Below are positions 7,568 through 16,691 of a stretch of DNA of 64,000 nt, piece by piece. Below the pieces are notes generated by a model. It saw only the letters and a program-made list of their open reading frames with translations, was not told the origin of the DNA and searched no databases. The translations under genes and the position numbers were made by a program. The stretch comes from Hyphomicrobium sp. (lineage in GTDB: Bacteria > Pseudomonadota > Alphaproteobacteria > Rhizobiales > Hyphomicrobiaceae): NCBI RefSeq assembly GCF_009026145.1, contig NZ_WBUE01000017.1, positions 1 through 64,000 of the forward strand, written 5' to 3'. The first letter of the stretch is position 1. Every line of letters starts with the position of its first letter.

Positions 7568-10018
7568 CTACTCCGCTGCCTGTGCGACACCGACCGCCGC
7601 CAGCGGTCGGAACTCATGCTTGTGCAGGCCGGAGACGCGCTCCGACCACGGATCGACTTGGGCGAACTTCTGCGAGTAGACGAAGCGGTCGTAGAAGGCG
7701 CGGCGGCGCTCCATGTCCTCGAGCACCTGGCGACGGATCTCGTCGACGCCGATGCGCTTGGTCCATTTGTAGATGCGCTCGAGGTAGCGCGCCTGCTCGC
7801 GATACATCTGGACCAGGGCGACGATTACCTCGAGCGCCTCGTCCTCGGTCTTGACCAGGCCGAGCACCTCGGTGCCCTTGATGTCGAGGCCGGCGGCGCC
7901 GGCGAAGTGGATCTCGTAGCCGCTATCGACGCATACGACGCCGACGTCCTTGCACGTCGCCTCGGCGCAATTGCGCGGGCAACCCGACACCGCCATTTTC
8001 ACCTTGGCCGGCGTCCACGAGCCCCACATGAACTTTTCGATGCGGATACCGAGGCCGGTGGAATCCTGCGTGCCGAAGCGGCACCAATCCGTGCCGACGC
8101 ACGTCTTCACGGTGCGCAGGCCCTTGGCGTAGGCATGACCCGAAACGAAGCCGGCTTTGCCGAGATCGGCCCACACCGCCGGCAGGTCCTCCTTCTTGAT
8201 GCCCAGCATGTCGATGCGCTGGCCGCCGGTGACCTTCACGGTGGGGATGGAAAACTTGTCGACCACGTCGGCGATGGCGCGCAGCTCCTTGGCGCTTGTG
8301 ACGCCGCCCCACATGCGCGGCACCACCGAGTAAGTGCCATCCTTCTGGATGTTGGCGTGGGCGCGCTCGTTGATGAAGCGCGACTGGTAGTCGTCGGCGT
8401 ATTCGCCCGGCCAGTCGCAGACGAGGTAGTAGTTGAGCGCCGGGCGGCACTTGGCGCAGCCGCACGAGGTCTTCCACTCGAGCTCCTGCATCACGGCGTG
8501 GATGGTCTTGAGGCCCTTGGCCTTGATCAGGCGGCGCACGTCGTCGTGCCCGAGCGAGGTGCACGCGCACATCGGCTGCACGGCGGCGGGGTTGTAGGCG
8601 TCGCCGAGCGTCAGCGTCATCAGCTGCTCGACGAGGCCGGTGCACGAGCCGCACGAGGCGGAAGCCTTGGTGTGGGCACGCACGTCATCGAGCGTCGTCA
8701 GGCCCTTCTCCTTGATGGTGCCGACGATCTTGCCCTTGCACACGCCGTTGCAGCCGCAGATCTCTGCGTCATCGGGCAACGCTGCAACGGCCGCCATAGG
8801 GTCCAGGGGGGACCCTCCCTGGTAGGCCTGGCCGAAGATGAGCGTGTCGCGCATGTCGGAGATGTCGACCTGCTTCTTCTTCAGGTCGTTGAACCACGCG
8901 CCGTCGGCCGTCTCGCCGTAGAGCACGGTGCCGATGATGCGGTTCTCCTTGAGGACGACGCGCTTGTAGACGCCGGCAGCGGCGTCGCGCAGCACGATCT
9001 CCTGACGGTCCTCGCCGTCGGCGAAGTCGCCGAGCGAGAACAGGTCGATGCCGGTCACCTTCAACTTGGTCGGCGTGTCGTTGTGCACGAAGACGGCGCT
9101 GTCGTCGCCGGTGAGGCGCGCGGCGGCAACGCGCGCCATCTCGTACAGCGGCGCGACGAGGCCGTAGACCTGGCCGCCGACCTCCACACATTCGCCGAGG
9201 GCGAAGATGTCGGGGTCGGTGGTGCGCATGCCGTCGTCGACGAGGATGCCGCGGTTGACATCGAGGCCGGCAAGTTTGCCGAGTGTGGCGTTAGGGCGGA
9301 TGCCCGCGGCCATGACCACCAGCGTAGCGGGGATGATGCGGCCGTCGGCGAGCGCGACGCCCTCGACCCTGTGCTGGCCGAGGATGGCCTTGGTCGAGGC
9401 TTTGGTTAGGATATTGATGCCGCGGCCTTCCAGCTCGCGCTGCAGCATGTAACCGGCCGCCGGATCGAGCTGACGCTCCATCAGCGTGGGCATCAAATGC
9501 ACTACCGTCACGTCCATGTCGCGGGCCTTCAGCCCAGCCGCCGCCTCGAGGCCGAGCAGTCCGCCGCCGATGACGACCGCCTTGGCGCGCGACTGCGCCG
9601 CCACCAGCATGGCGTTGACGTCGTCGAGATCACGGTAGGAGAGGACGCCTGGCAGGTGGTTGCCCGGCACCGGCAGGATGAACGGCACCGATCCGGTGGC
9701 GATGACCAGCTTGTCGTAGCTCTGCGTCACGCCGCGGTCGGAAGAGACAGTCTTCTTGGCGCGGTCGATCTCGGTGACCTTGTGCCCCTTGTAGAGCGTG
9801 ATGCCGTTCTTGATGTACCAGCCGTCGCCGTGAATGATGATCTGTTCGTAGTCCTTCTCTCCCGAGAGGACGGGCGACAGCATGATGCGGTCGTAGTTGA
9901 CGCGCGGCTCGGCGTTGAAGATCGTGACCTCGTAGCGCCCAGGTGCCCGCTCGAACAGATGCTCGAGCATGCGTCCTGGCGCCATGCCGTTGCCGATGAT
10001 GACGAGTTTCTCTCCCAT
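7568..10018 (-). CDS. nirB: NAD(P)H-dependent nitrite reductase large subunit
   Basis: Reduces nitrite to ammonium with six electrons from NAD(P)H in the cytoplasm. Order of domains in the 816 residues: FAD/NAD(P)-binding pyridine nucleotide disulfide-type reductase (IIGNGMAPGRMLEHL at the N-terminus), two BFD-like [2Fe-2S] modules (CGCNGVCKGKI ... CGSC and CACTSLGHDDVRRLI ... CGCAKC), the ferredoxin-like half domain, and the siroheme/[4Fe-4S] domain with TCVGTDWCRFGTQDS and SGCPRNCAEATC supplying the four cluster cysteines. All key cysteines are present. It sits between the transporter genes and nirD; spacing to each neighbour is 5 bases. Confidence 0.97.
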   Translation of the reverse strand: MGEKLVIIGNGMAPGRMLEHLFERAPGRYEVTIFNAEPRVNYDRIMLSPVLSGEKDYEQIIIHGDGWYIKNGITLYKGHKVTEIDRAKKTVSSDRGVTQSYDKLVIATGSVPFILPVPGNHLPGVLSYRDLDDVNAMLVAAQSRAKAVVIGGGLLGLEAAAGLKARDMDVTVVHLMPTLMERQLDPAAGYMLQRELEGRGINILTKASTKAILGQHRVEGVALADGRIIPATLVVMAAGIRPNATLGKLAGLDVNRGILVDDGMRTTDPDIFALGECVEVGGQVYGLVAPLYEMARVAAARLTGDDSAVFVHNDTPTKLKVTGIDLFSLGDFADGEDRQEIVLRDAAAGVYKRVVLKENRIIGTVLYGETADGAWFNDLKKKQVDISDMRDTLIFGQAYQGGSPLDPMAAVAALPDDAEICGCNGVCKGKIVGTIKEKGLTTLDDVRAHTKASASCGSCTGLVEQLMTLTLGDAYNPAAVQPMCACTSLGHDDVRRLIKAKGLKTIHAVMQELEWKTSCGCAKCRPALNYYLVCDWPGEYADDYQSRFINERAHANIQKDGTYSVVPRMWGGVTSAKELRAIADVVDKFSIPTVKVTGGQRIDMLGIKKEDLPAVWADLGKAGFVSGHAYAKGLRTVKTCVGTDWCRFGTQDSTGLGIRIEKFMWGSWTPAKVKMAVSGCPRNCAEATCKDVGVVCVDSGYEIHFAGAAGLDIKGTEVLGLVKTEDEALEVIVALVQMYREQARYLERIYKWTKRIGVDEIRRQVLEDMERRRAFYDRFVYSQKFAQVDPWSERVSGLHKHEFRPLAAVGVAQAAE

Positions 10019-10023
10019 GGCGC

Positions 10024-11784
10024 TTATTCCGCTGCTTGGATGCGCAATTTCGGGCCGGCAGCCAGCCGCTCGGCACGCTTGCGCTTGATTTCGTCGAGAA
10101 GGGCCGGCTCCGGATTGGCACCGCCCTCGTAGGCTTCGAGGAAGTCGAGAAGCTCCTCGCGGTAGGCGTAGTAGTCGGGGTGCGACAGCAGCATCTTGCG
10201 CGAGCGCGGACGCGGCAGGTTCACATCCATGATGTTGCCGATCGTCGCGTTAGGGCCGTTCGACATCATCACCACGCGGTCGGCGAGCAGGATCGCCTCG
10301 TCGACATCGTGCGTGACGCAGATAGCGGTGACCTTGGTGCGCGCCCAGACGTCCATCAGCACATCCTGCAGCTCCCACCGGGTGAGGCTGTCGAGCATGC
10401 CGAAGGGCTCGTCGAGCAGCAGCAGCTTGGGCGAGAGGGCGAACGCGCGGGCGATGCCGACGCGCTGCCTCATGCCGTTGGAGAGGTCGGCGGCGCGCCG
10501 GTGCATGGTATCGCCGAGGCCGACGCGGTGCAGGTAGTATTCGACTATGTCGCGACGCTCTGCTGCGCTCGCTTTCGGATAGACGCGGTCGACGCCGAGC
10601 GCCACGTTCTCGCGCGCCGTCAGCCACGGCATGAGCGAGGGGGACTGGAAGACGACGGCACGATCGGGGCCGGCGCCGCTCACCTCGTGTCCGTCGAGCA
10701 CAACGCCGCCGCTTGATAGCTTGTTGAGCCCCGCCGCCATCGACAGGACCGTCGACTTGCCACAGCCCGAGTGGCCGATGAGGGTGACGAATTCGCCCTT
10801 CTTCATTTTGAGATTGAAGCCGTCGACGACGGTGAGCGGGCCCTTCGGTGTGGAGTAGGTCTTGCGCACCTCGAAGAACTCGACGTAGCGCTCCTCGATC
10901 GGCGAGTGCGCCGCCTTCTGGTAGGCGAGCGGCAACTCGCTCTTTACCGTCTTGGCGGTAATCGGCGTGACATTGGGGAGCACCGGCTCGGCCTGCGCAT
11001 TTGCGCTGCGGGTGGCGCCCAGCTCCATCAAGCAGGCGGTGACCTCGGCCCGGATACGGATGAACTCGGGATCAGAGTTCATGGCCCCCCGGTCGCGCGG
11101 GCGCGGCAGGTCCACCTTGAACGAGGGTCCCAGCGTGGCCCGCGGTCCCGGCGTCAGCGGGATGATGCGGTCGGCGAGCAGGATCGCCTCGTCGACGTCG
11201 TTGGTGATGAGGATGATGGTCTTCTTGGCGCGCTCCGAGATCTCGGCGAACTCGTCCTGCAGCTTGGCGCGCGTCAGCGCGTCGAGGGCGGAGAGCGGCT
11301 CGTCGAGCAAGATGATCTCCGGCTGGATGGCGAGCGCGCGTGCCACCGCCACGCGCTGGCGCATGCCACCCGACAGCTCGGCCGGGCGCCGATCGAGGGC
11401 GTGCGACAGGCCGACCATGTCGATGTACTTGTGGATGATGGCGCCGCGCTCGGTCGCCGACTTGCCCTTGTGCACGGCATCGACGGCCAGCGCGACGTTG
11501 CCGTAGACGCTCAGCCACGGCATCAGCGAGTAGGACTGGAAGACTATGCCGCGATCGGGACCTGGCCCGGCGATGTCCTTACCGTGGATCTTGATCGTGC
11601 CGCTGTCGGGCGCGATGAGCCCGGCGATGGCCGAGATCAGCGTCGTCTTGCCGGAGCCGGAGAAGCCGACGATGGCGATGAACTCGCCCTCGGCGACGGA
11701 GAGATTGAGGTCGGCCAGCACCTCGGTGCGAGTTGCGCCCTCGCCGTAGCTCTTGGACAGTCCGGTGATGTCGAGAAAGCTCAT
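10024..11784 (-). CDS. nrtC: Nitrate ABC transporter, tandem ATP-binding protein
   Basis: Energising subunit for nitrate (or nitrite) uptake. The 586 residues contain two complete ABC ATPase cassettes in one chain. The first has Walker [10 protein letters not shown], signature LSGGMRQRV and Walker [11 protein letters not shown]. The second has Walker [10 protein letters not shown], a modified signature LSNGMRQRV and [10 protein letters not shown]. Cyanobacteria use separate NrtC and NrtD, and NrtC there carries a solute-binding domain; here both halves are ATPases and no binding domain is fused. This suggests the two cassettes of the transporter come from one polypeptide. The gene follows nrtB with a 7-base gap and precedes nirB by 5 bases. 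Confidence 0.93.
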   Translation of the reverse strand: MSFLDITGLSKSYGEGATRTEVLADLNLSVAEGEFIAIVGFSGSGKTTLISAIAGLIAPDSGTIKIHGKDIAGPGPDRGIVFQSYSLMPWLSVYGNVALAVDAVHKGKSATERGAIIHKYIDMVGLSHALDRRPAELSGGMRQRVAVARALAIQPEIILLDEPLSALDALTRAKLQDEFAEISERAKKTIILITNDVDEAILLADRIIPLTPGPRATLGPSFKVDLPRPRDRGAMNSDPEFIRIRAEVTACLMELGATRSANAQAEPVLPNVTPITAKTVKSELPLAYQKAAHSPIEERYVEFFEVRKTYSTPKGPLTVVDGFNLKMKKGEFVTLIGHSGCGKSTVLSMAAGLNKLSSGGVVLDGHEVSGAGPDRAVVFQSPSLMPWLTARENVALGVDRVYPKASAAERRDIVEYYLHRVGLGDTMHRRAADLSNGMRQRVGIARAFALSPKLLLLDEPFGMLDSLTRWELQDVLMDVWARTKVTAICVTHDVDEAILLADRVVMMSNGPNATIGNIMDVNLPRPRSRKMLLSHPDYYAYREELLDFLEAYEGGANPEPALLDEIKRKRAERLAAGPKLRIQAAE

Positions 11785-11791
11785 CAGTGCC

Positions 11792-12877
11792 TCACCGGCT
11801 GGTCTGGAAGGTGAACGCCGACTGCAGCGCGTACATCAGGCGGTCGAGCGCGAACCCGATGATGCCGATGGTGAGCACCGCCACCATGATGCGCGCCAGC
11901 GACGACGAGGAGCCGTTCTGGAACTCGTCCCACACGAACTTTCCAAGGCCCGGGTTCTGCGCCAGCATCTCGGCGGCGATGAGCACCATCCAGCCGACGC
12001 CGAGCGACAGGCGCAGGCCGGTGAAGATGAGCGGCAGGGCGGACGGCAGTACAAGCTTGCGGATGGTCGTGAACGTCGAGAGCTGCAGCACCTTGCCGAC
12101 GTTGACGAGGTCCTTGTCGATGGAGGCGACGCCGAGTGCCGTGTTGATCAGCGTCGGCCACATGGAGCACAGCGTCACCGTGATGGCCGAGATGAGCAGC
12201 GCCTTGGGCAGCGCATCGCTCGGGTTCACGTAGAGCGCCGAGACGATCATGGTGACGATCGGCAACCAGGCGAGCGGTGACACAGGCTTGAAGATCTGGA
12301 TCAGCGGGTTGATGGCGCCGTTGACCGTCTTCGACAGGCCGGAGGCGATGCCGAGCGGCACGGCGATGAGGGTCGCGATGATGAAGCCGAGGCCGACGGT
12401 CTTCAGCGAGGTCAGGATCTGATCGAAGAAAGTCGGTTTGCCCGTGTACACGCGCCACTTCACCTCTTCCGGCTTGCCGGCGGCAGCAAGGGCGGCGTTG
12501 CGCACCTCTTGCCGCTCGTAGAACGCCGCCTCCTTGGCGCGCTCGGCGCTGTGGTCGGCAAACAGGTTCAGCGCCTGCTCCCACACCTGCGCCGGGCCCG
12601 GCAGAGCGCCGAGCGAGGTATCGACGCGCGGGGCGAGCAGGCTCCAGGCGAGAATGAAGAGGCCGATGCCGACCAGTGGGACGAGCAGCACGCGCTTGAG
12701 CTCGCCGAGCTGCTCGCTGACGTTGTCGCCCGCGGCGATGCGCAAGAGCGGCGTCACCCAGCCGAGCCCGAGCGCATCGAGCCAACCGGCAGCCTTGTTG
12801 ATGCGGGCGAAGCGCCTCTCGCGGCGCATGCTGCGCTCGGCCTCGGTGGCGGCGATCGTGTCGGATGCGGTGGTCAT
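11792..12877 (-). CDS. nrtB: Nitrate ABC transporter permease
   Basis: Membrane subunit of the nitrate uptake system, BPD_transp_1 family. The 361-aa protein has about six to seven hydrophobic segments and the EAA loop near [20 protein letters not shown], which docks with the ATPase. The N-terminal ~60 residues before the first membrane span are a cytoplasmic extension, also seen in other NrtB/TauC relatives of alphaproteobacteria. An insert around residues 85-140 carries charged residues ([14 protein letters not shown]). It lies between nrtA and nrtC; GGGAC lies at suitable distance before the ATG. Confidence 0.94.
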   Translation of the reverse strand: MTTASDTIAATEAERSMRRERRFARINKAAGWLDALGLGWVTPLLRIAAGDNVSEQLGELKRVLLVPLVGIGLFILAWSLLAPRVDTSLGALPGPAQVWEQALNLFADHSAERAKEAAFYERQEVRNAALAAAGKPEEVKWRVYTGKPTFFDQILTSLKTVGLGFIIATLIAVPLGIASGLSKTVNGAINPLIQIFKPVSPLAWLPIVTMIVSALYVNPSDALPKALLISAITVTLCSMWPTLINTALGVASIDKDLVNVGKVLQLSTFTTIRKLVLPSALPLIFTGLRLSLGVGWMVLIAAEMLAQNPGLGKFVWDEFQNGSSSSLARIMVAVLTIGIIGFALDRLMYALQSAFTFQTSR

Positions 12878-12912
12878 GGTTTCAAGTCCCGGCTCAAATG
12901 CTGTCTTGATTG

Positions 12913-12941
12913 GCGACGGCCGCCGCGGTGGCGGCCGTCGC
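12913..12941 (-). other. Intercistronic hairpin between nrtA and nrtB
   Basis: The bases GCGACGGCCGCC and GGCGGCCGTCGC form a perfect 12-bp stem with a 5-base loop in the 75-bp gap between nrtA and nrtB. No T-run follows in the direction of transcription, so it is not a clean terminator. Hairpins in this position often protect the upstream message so that the binding protein is made in excess over the permease; that role is inferred. Confidence 0.6.
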
Positions 12942-12952
12942 GCGGGCAGCGG

Positions 12953-14371
12953 TCATCCCCCGACGACTTCGCTGCCATCGACCTTCTGCTGGCCCTTGAG
13001 GCCGATGGGCAGCGCGTCGATGTAGGCGTTCGGCTTGCGCCCGTCGTAGATGATGCCGTCGATGAACTCCGCCGTCGGGGCGCGATAGCCGTCCGCGTTC
13101 CAGGGGAAGTCGGCTTCCTTCGCCTTGCCTTCGGCGACGAGGAGCTTGGCCGCCTGCAGATAGATTTCCGGGCGGTAGACGTTCTTGGCGACGTTGGCAT
13201 ACCAGTCGTCGGTCTTGGCCTCCGGGATCTGTCCCCAGCGGCGCATCTGGGTCAGGTACCAGACGGCGTCGGAGTAGTAGGGATAGGTGGCGAAGTGGCG
13301 GAAGAAGACGTTGAAGTCCGGCACTGCGCGCTTGTCGCCCTTCTCGTACTCGAAGGTGCCGGTCATCGAGTTGGCGATGACCTTGGCATCGGCGCCGACA
13401 TATTCGGGCTTCGAGAGGATCTCGACCGCCTTCATGCGGTTGGCGTTGTTGTTCTCGTCCAGCCACATGGCGGCGCGGATGAGCGCCTTGGTGAGGGCGA
13501 GCGTCGTGTTGGGATTCTTCTCGGCGAACGTCTTGGTGATGCCGAACACTTTCTCCGGGTTGTTCTTCCAGATCTCGTAGTCGGTGATGACGGGCACGCC
13601 GATGCCCTTGAACACGGCGGCCTGGTTCCACGGCTCGCCGACGCAGTAGCCGTGGATGGTGCCGGCCTCGAGCGTCGCCGGCATCTGCGGCGGCGGCGTC
13701 ACCGACAGCAGCACGTCGGCCTTGATCTGGCCGGAAACGTCGCTCGGCGAGTAGAAACCGGGGTGGATCTTGCCGGCGGCGAGCCAGTAGCGCAGCTCGT
13801 AGTTGTGCGTGGACACGGGGAAGACCATGCCCATGTTGAAGTTCTTGCCCTCGCCGCGGAACTTGTCGACCACCGGCTTCAGGGCGTCGGCCTTGACGGG
13901 GTGCACGGGCTTGCCGTCGGCGACCGGAATGTTCGGCTTCATCATCGCCCACACGTCGTTGGAGACGGTCACGGCGTTGCCGTTGAGGTCCATCGAGAAC
14001 GGCGTGACGATGTCGGCCTTGGTGCCAAAGCCGATGGTGGCGGCCAGCGGCTGGCCGGCGAGCATGTGAGCACCGTCGAGTTCGCCGCTGATGACGCGGT
14101 CAAGCAGCACCTTCCAGTTCGCCTGCGGCTCGAGCGTGACGTAGAGGCCTTCTTCCTCGAAGAAACCGAGCTCCTTGGCGATGGCGAGCGGTGCCATATC
14201 GGTGAGCTTGATGAAGCCGAGCTTCAGCTCGTCCTTCTCGGGCACCAGCGGCTCAGCGCGGGCGGTGACCATCGAAGCGAACGCCATAGCCGCAAAGCAG
14301 ATCAGGAAGGCGAGGGTAGAGACCCACGAAGGGTGGCTTGGCTGGCTGGCTGCAATCCCCTGGGTGCGCAT
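12953..14371 (-). CDS. nrtA: Nitrate ABC transporter substrate-binding protein
   Basis: Periplasmic nitrate/nitrite-binding protein of the NrtA/CmpA family, 472 aa. A long N-region and hydrophobic stretch ([17 protein letters not shown]) serves as signal peptide, with cleavage near ARAEP. Family landmarks include [18 protein letters not shown], the GELDGAHML and [10 protein letters not shown] segments, and [14 protein letters not shown] at 14371 was chosen because AAGGGA lies 9 bases upstream and the terminator U-run sits just before it; a start 10 codons further out would fall at the U-run of the leader terminator. It is the first gene of the nrtABC-nirBD-nasA-cobA operon and is preceded by the leader described separately. 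Confidence 0.95.
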   Translation of the reverse strand: MRTQGIAASQPSHPSWVSTLAFLICFAAMAFASMVTARAEPLVPEKDELKLGFIKLTDMAPLAIAKELGFFEEEGLYVTLEPQANWKVLLDRVISGELDGAHMLAGQPLAATIGFGTKADIVTPFSMDLNGNAVTVSNDVWAMMKPNIPVADGKPVHPVKADALKPVVDKFRGEGKNFNMGMVFPVSTHNYELRYWLAAGKIHPGFYSPSDVSGQIKADVLLSVTPPPQMPATLEAGTIHGYCVGEPWNQAAVFKGIGVPVITDYEIWKNNPEKVFGITKTFAEKNPNTTLALTKALIRAAMWLDENNNANRMKAVEILSKPEYVGADAKVIANSMTGTFEYEKGDKRAVPDFNVFFRHFATYPYYSDAVWYLTQMRRWGQIPEAKTDDWYANVAKNVYRPEIYLQAAKLLVAEGKAKEADFPWNADGYRAPTAEFIDGIIYDGRKPNAYIDALPIGLKGQQKVDGSEVVGG

Positions 14372-14394
14372 CAATCGTTCCCTTCGCTTGGTCC

Positions 14395-14451
14395 AAAACA
14401 AAAAAGCTGCCGGCCAAGCCTCTGCGCATGCGCAATGGCTGGGTCGGCAGC
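14395..14451 (-). terminator. Leader terminator controlling nrtA operon
   Basis: Read on the minus strand, GCTGCCG (14451-14445) pairs with CGGCAGC (14412-14406). Inside, CCAGCC pairs loosely with GGCTTGG and the palindrome GCGCATGCGC tops the stem. Six T residues follow at once, then G and four more T (14405-14395). This is a well-formed intrinsic terminator only about 25 bases upstream of the nrtA start codon, so it must be bypassed for the operon to be expressed. Its 5' strand overlaps the second ANTAR-type hairpin, making the two structures mutually exclusive. Confidence 0.85.
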
Positions 14452-14481
14452 TTTGCCTGATGAGCGCCCGTCGTTGGGCGC
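14446..14481 (-). promoter_or_regulatory. Two-hairpin ANTAR (NasT) antiterminator element
   Basis: The transcript contains GCGCCC-AACGAC-GGGCGC (14481-14464), a 6-bp stem with a hexaloop, then 6 bases (TCATCA), then GGC-AAAGCT-GCC (14457-14446), a 3-bp stem with a second hexaloop. Both loops have A at position 1 and G at position 4, the rule established for RNA targets of ANTAR-domain antiterminators. The second hairpin uses bases needed for the terminator 5' strand. The encoded ANTAR protein NasT lies about 1.4 kb upstream on the same strand. Binding would hold the hairpins and prevent the terminator. The short second stem is the weak point of the call. Confidence 0.82.
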
Positions 14482-14498
14482 GATCGATTTCCTAAAGA

Positions 14499-14513
14499 GC
14501 AGAAACCATGCCA
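14499..14513 (-). promoter_or_regulatory. Sigma-54 (-24/-12) promoter of the nrtA operon
   Basis: On the minus strand the bases read TGGCATGGTTTCTGC, with GG and GC separated by exactly 10 bases, matching the RpoN consensus TGGCAC-N5-TTGC with two mismatches (T for C, C for T). A start site about 12 bases downstream (~14487) would place the first ANTAR hairpin almost at the 5' end of the RNA. A 6-bp inverted repeat (ATGCCA/TGGCAT) overlaps the -24 element at 14508-14522. Confidence 0.65.
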
Positions 14514-14620
14514 CTTTGGCATGTTTGATATTCTTGTTGAGATTCAGTGCGATAGACGATCAGCGAAGAGTCGGCTGGGGAGCTGGCAAGACCAAAGAAT
14601 GGTCAGACTGGCGGGCAATC

Positions 14621-14650
14621 GGCGCAAAATTTGTGCATCGCACATGCGCC
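14621..14650. promoter_or_regulatory. Nested palindrome, candidate activator site upstream of nrtA promoter
   Basis: The bases GGCGCA-N6-GTGC-ATC-GCAC-A-TGCGCC form one inverted repeat inside another just beyond the nasS stop codon. The position, about 110 bp upstream of the -24 element, is where enhancer-binding proteins such as NtrC act on sigma-54 promoters. The GTGC/GCAC halves resemble NtrC half-sites but the spacing is not the usual one. The function is inferred from position and symmetry only. Confidence 0.4.
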
Positions 14651-14653
14651 AAT

Positions 14654-15883
14654 TTAGCGCGTCTGGGCAGCGATGTAGCTGTCGAGCTGGTCGGGATCGA
14701 AGCGCCCGCCGTCGAAGAATCCGTCGGGCCCAAGCGTCAGGCTGGCGCCGGCCGAGCCGACTGGCGTCGGTGCCGACAACGCCCCTTCGACCTTGGCGTT
14801 GGCGACCGGCAATGCGACGCCCAGCGGCTTCAGGGCAGCACGATAAAGATCGGGCCGATAGGTGTCGCGCGCGATGCCGGCATGCTCGGCAGTATGCTTC
14901 ACCTGCCCCCAGCGGACCATCTGCGAATAGAACCACAGCGCGTGGCTCTTCCAGGGGAAGGTGGCCGCCTTGGCGAAGGGGACGAAGAAGTCCTCCATAG
15001 GCCGTATATCGCCACCGCCGGCGTCGAGCTGCCCCGAGAGTCCATGCAGCATCCACTCCGCCGGACGCGCGAGATAGGCATTGTCGGCAAGGATGTGCGC
15101 CAGCTCGCCGTGGTTGCCCCGATCGGCGCACCACTGTGCCGAGCGACACAGTGCGCGTAGCAGCGCTGCCAGCGCCTCCGGATTGTCCGCCGCCCACTTA
15201 GCCCCGGCGCCCAGCACCTTCTCCGGGCTCGAACGCCAGATGGCCGCCTTCACCGTGGCGATGCGCCCGTTACCGGCGACGGCTGCGGCAGTGCTCCACG
15301 GCTCGCCGACGCAGTATCCGTCGATGGCGCCGCTGGCCAGCGCGTCGGCCATGAGCGGCGGGGGGACAATGACGATGTCGACCTCGCGTCGCGGGTCGAC
15401 GCCGCAGGCGGCGAGCCAGTAGCGCAGCTCGTAGTTATGGCCCGAGAACGGGTGCACGACGGCAAAGCGCAGCGCCGGCTCGCCGCGCGCGGCGCGGTCG
15501 GCGCATACCTGCTTGAGGGCGTGCCCGGTGGTTGCGGGGTTGAAGTCCGGCGTCGCGCCGCGCTCGAGCATCAGCGCCCACAACGCATTCGATACCGTGA
15601 CCGCGTTGCCGCCGAGGCCGAGCGCCATCGGCGCGATGGTCGGCACGGCGAGCGGCGTCAGGCCGAGATTGGCCGCGATCGGCATCGGGGCCAGGACGTG
15701 CGCGACCTGGAAATGGCCGACCGCCATGCGGTCGCGGATGGTGGCCCACGATGTTTCGCGCACCAGCGTCAGGTCGATGCCCTCGGCGATGGCAAAACCC
15801 TTCTCCTTGGCGGCGACGAGCACGGCGCTATCGAGCAGCGGTATGAAGCCGGCGATGATCTGATGATTGCCGTCCATCGTCAT
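14654..15883 (-). CDS. nasS: Nitrate sensor, cytoplasmic NrtA-like protein
   Basis: Homolog of the nitrate-binding protein NrtA (409 aa) but without a signal peptide: it starts MTMDGNHQIIAGFIPLLDS and enters the binding-protein fold directly. It shares [10 protein letters not shown] and YCVGEPW with NrtA. In alphaproteobacterial and Azotobacter NasTS systems, NasS binds nitrate/nitrite in the cytoplasm and releases NasT, which then antiterminates. The start codon overlaps the nasT stop by 4 bases (ATGA), so the two are translated together, as expected for partners made in fixed ratio. Confidence 0.92.
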   Translation of the reverse strand: MTMDGNHQIIAGFIPLLDSAVLVAAKEKGFAIAEGIDLTLVRETSWATIRDRMAVGHFQVAHVLAPMPIAANLGLTPLAVPTIAPMALGLGGNAVTVSNALWALMLERGATPDFNPATTGHALKQVCADRAARGEPALRFAVVHPFSGHNYELRYWLAACGVDPRREVDIVIVPPPLMADALASGAIDGYCVGEPWSTAAAVAGNGRIATVKAAIWRSSPEKVLGAGAKWAADNPEALAALLRALCRSAQWCADRGNHGELAHILADNAYLARPAEWMLHGLSGQLDAGGGDIRPMEDFFVPFAKAATFPWKSHALWFYSQMVRWGQVKHTAEHAGIARDTYRPDLYRAALKPLGVALPVANAKVEGALSAPTPVGSAGASLTLGPDGFFDGGRFDPDQLDSYIAAQTR

Positions 15884-16488
15884 CGATCCTCCGGCGGAGC
15901 GAGCAGCCCGGCGGCGGTGATCAGGCTCTCGGCGATCTCGGAAAGCTTGCGGTTCTGGTTCATCGCCGTCTTGCGCAGCAGCGCATAGGCGTCGGCCTCG
16001 GATAAGCCGCGCGTCGACATCAGGATGCCCTTGGCGCGGTCAATGAGCTTGCGGTTTTCCAGCTCGGAGCGCGCTTCCTGCAGCTCGTGTGCCATGCGCG
16101 CGAAGGCGTTGAAACGGCTGATTGCCATGTCGAGGATCGGCTTCACGCGTTCACGCTTGAGGCCGTCCACGACGTAGGCGGAGACGCCGGCGTCGACGGC
16201 GGCCTCGATTGCGGCCTGGTCGGAGCGGTCGACGAACATGGCGATCGGCCGCTGCACGGCGCGGGACAGCTGGAACATGTTCTCCAGCATGTCGCGGTTG
16301 GGGTTTTCCAGGTCGATGACGATGACGTCGGGTTTGATGTCGGCGATGCGGCGCGCAATGCCGGCGACATCGTGAATGACGGTGATGTTGTCGTATCCGG
16401 CGTCGCGCAGGCCGTCCTCGATGACCGCAGCGCGCAGCCGGTTTTCGTCGATAACGAGAATGGAAAGGCTTGTCGGCGCTGCCGGCAT
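15880..16488 (-). CDS. nasT: ANTAR-domain transcription antiterminator
   Basis: Response-regulator-like protein of 202 aa. Residues ~8-125 are a receiver domain (ILVIDENRLRAAVIEDGL; probable acceptor Asp in VIVIDLENPN). The C-terminal ~60 residues are the RNA-binding ANTAR helices (ENRKLIDRAKGILMSTRG, then LSEADAYALLRKTAMN). Known NasT proteins bind paired hexaloop hairpins and permit read-through of a leader terminator when NasS is liganded. The matching hairpins and terminator are found upstream of nrtA in this window. First gene of the nasT-nasS unit. Confidence 0.95.
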   Translation of the reverse strand: MPAAPTSLSILVIDENRLRAAVIEDGLRDAGYDNITVIHDVAGIARRIADIKPDVIVIDLENPNRDMLENMFQLSRAVQRPIAMFVDRSDQAAIEAAVDAGVSAYVVDGLKRERVKPILDMAISRFNAFARMAHELQEARSELENRKLIDRAKGILMSTRGLSEADAYALLRKTAMNQNRKLSEIAESLITAAGLLAPPEDR

Positions 16489-16592
16489 ACGTTCGCTCTG
16501 TCGAGGGCGCAGCGGGGGTGAGACGACCGCGGCATGCAGGGAGCGCGCCTTAGCACGTGGCGGCCGCCGCGCAAACAGTCGCGTCGTCGTGG

Positions 16593-16679
16593 TGGTGCCC
16601 CAGGCCCGACTCGAACGGGCACGTCCTTGCGGACAACAGATTTTGAGTCTGTCGCGTCTACCGGTTCCGCCACTGGGGC
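16593..16679 (-). tRNA. tRNA-Leu (anticodon CAA)
   Basis: The minus strand reads GCCCCAGTGGCGGAACCGG at the 5' end, has a long variable arm, a T-arm GTTCGAGTC, and ends CTGGGGCACCA with encoded CCA. The acceptor arms GCCCCAG/CTGGGGC pair fully. The anticodon stem CAGA/TCTG closes the 7-base loop CTCAAAA, giving anticodon CAA, which reads the leucine codon TTG. Confidence 0.96.
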
Positions 16680-16691
16680 TATTGCTGCGCC

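Noticed and set aside
7538..9409. 623-codon open frame on the plus strand opposite nirB
   Set aside because: Same effect of high GC; nirB is complete on the minus strand.
14590..14604. GACCA-AAGAA-TGGTC inverted repeat between nasS and the nrtA promoter
   Set aside because: A 5-bp stem without a T-run; may be chance or a minor site, too weak to list as a terminator.
12509..15160. 883-codon open frame on the plus strand spanning nrtB, nrtA and nasS
   Set aside because: Crosses three genuine genes and the leader; amino acid make-up is typical of antisense frames (Arg/Val/Asp/His rich, no hydrophobic pattern).
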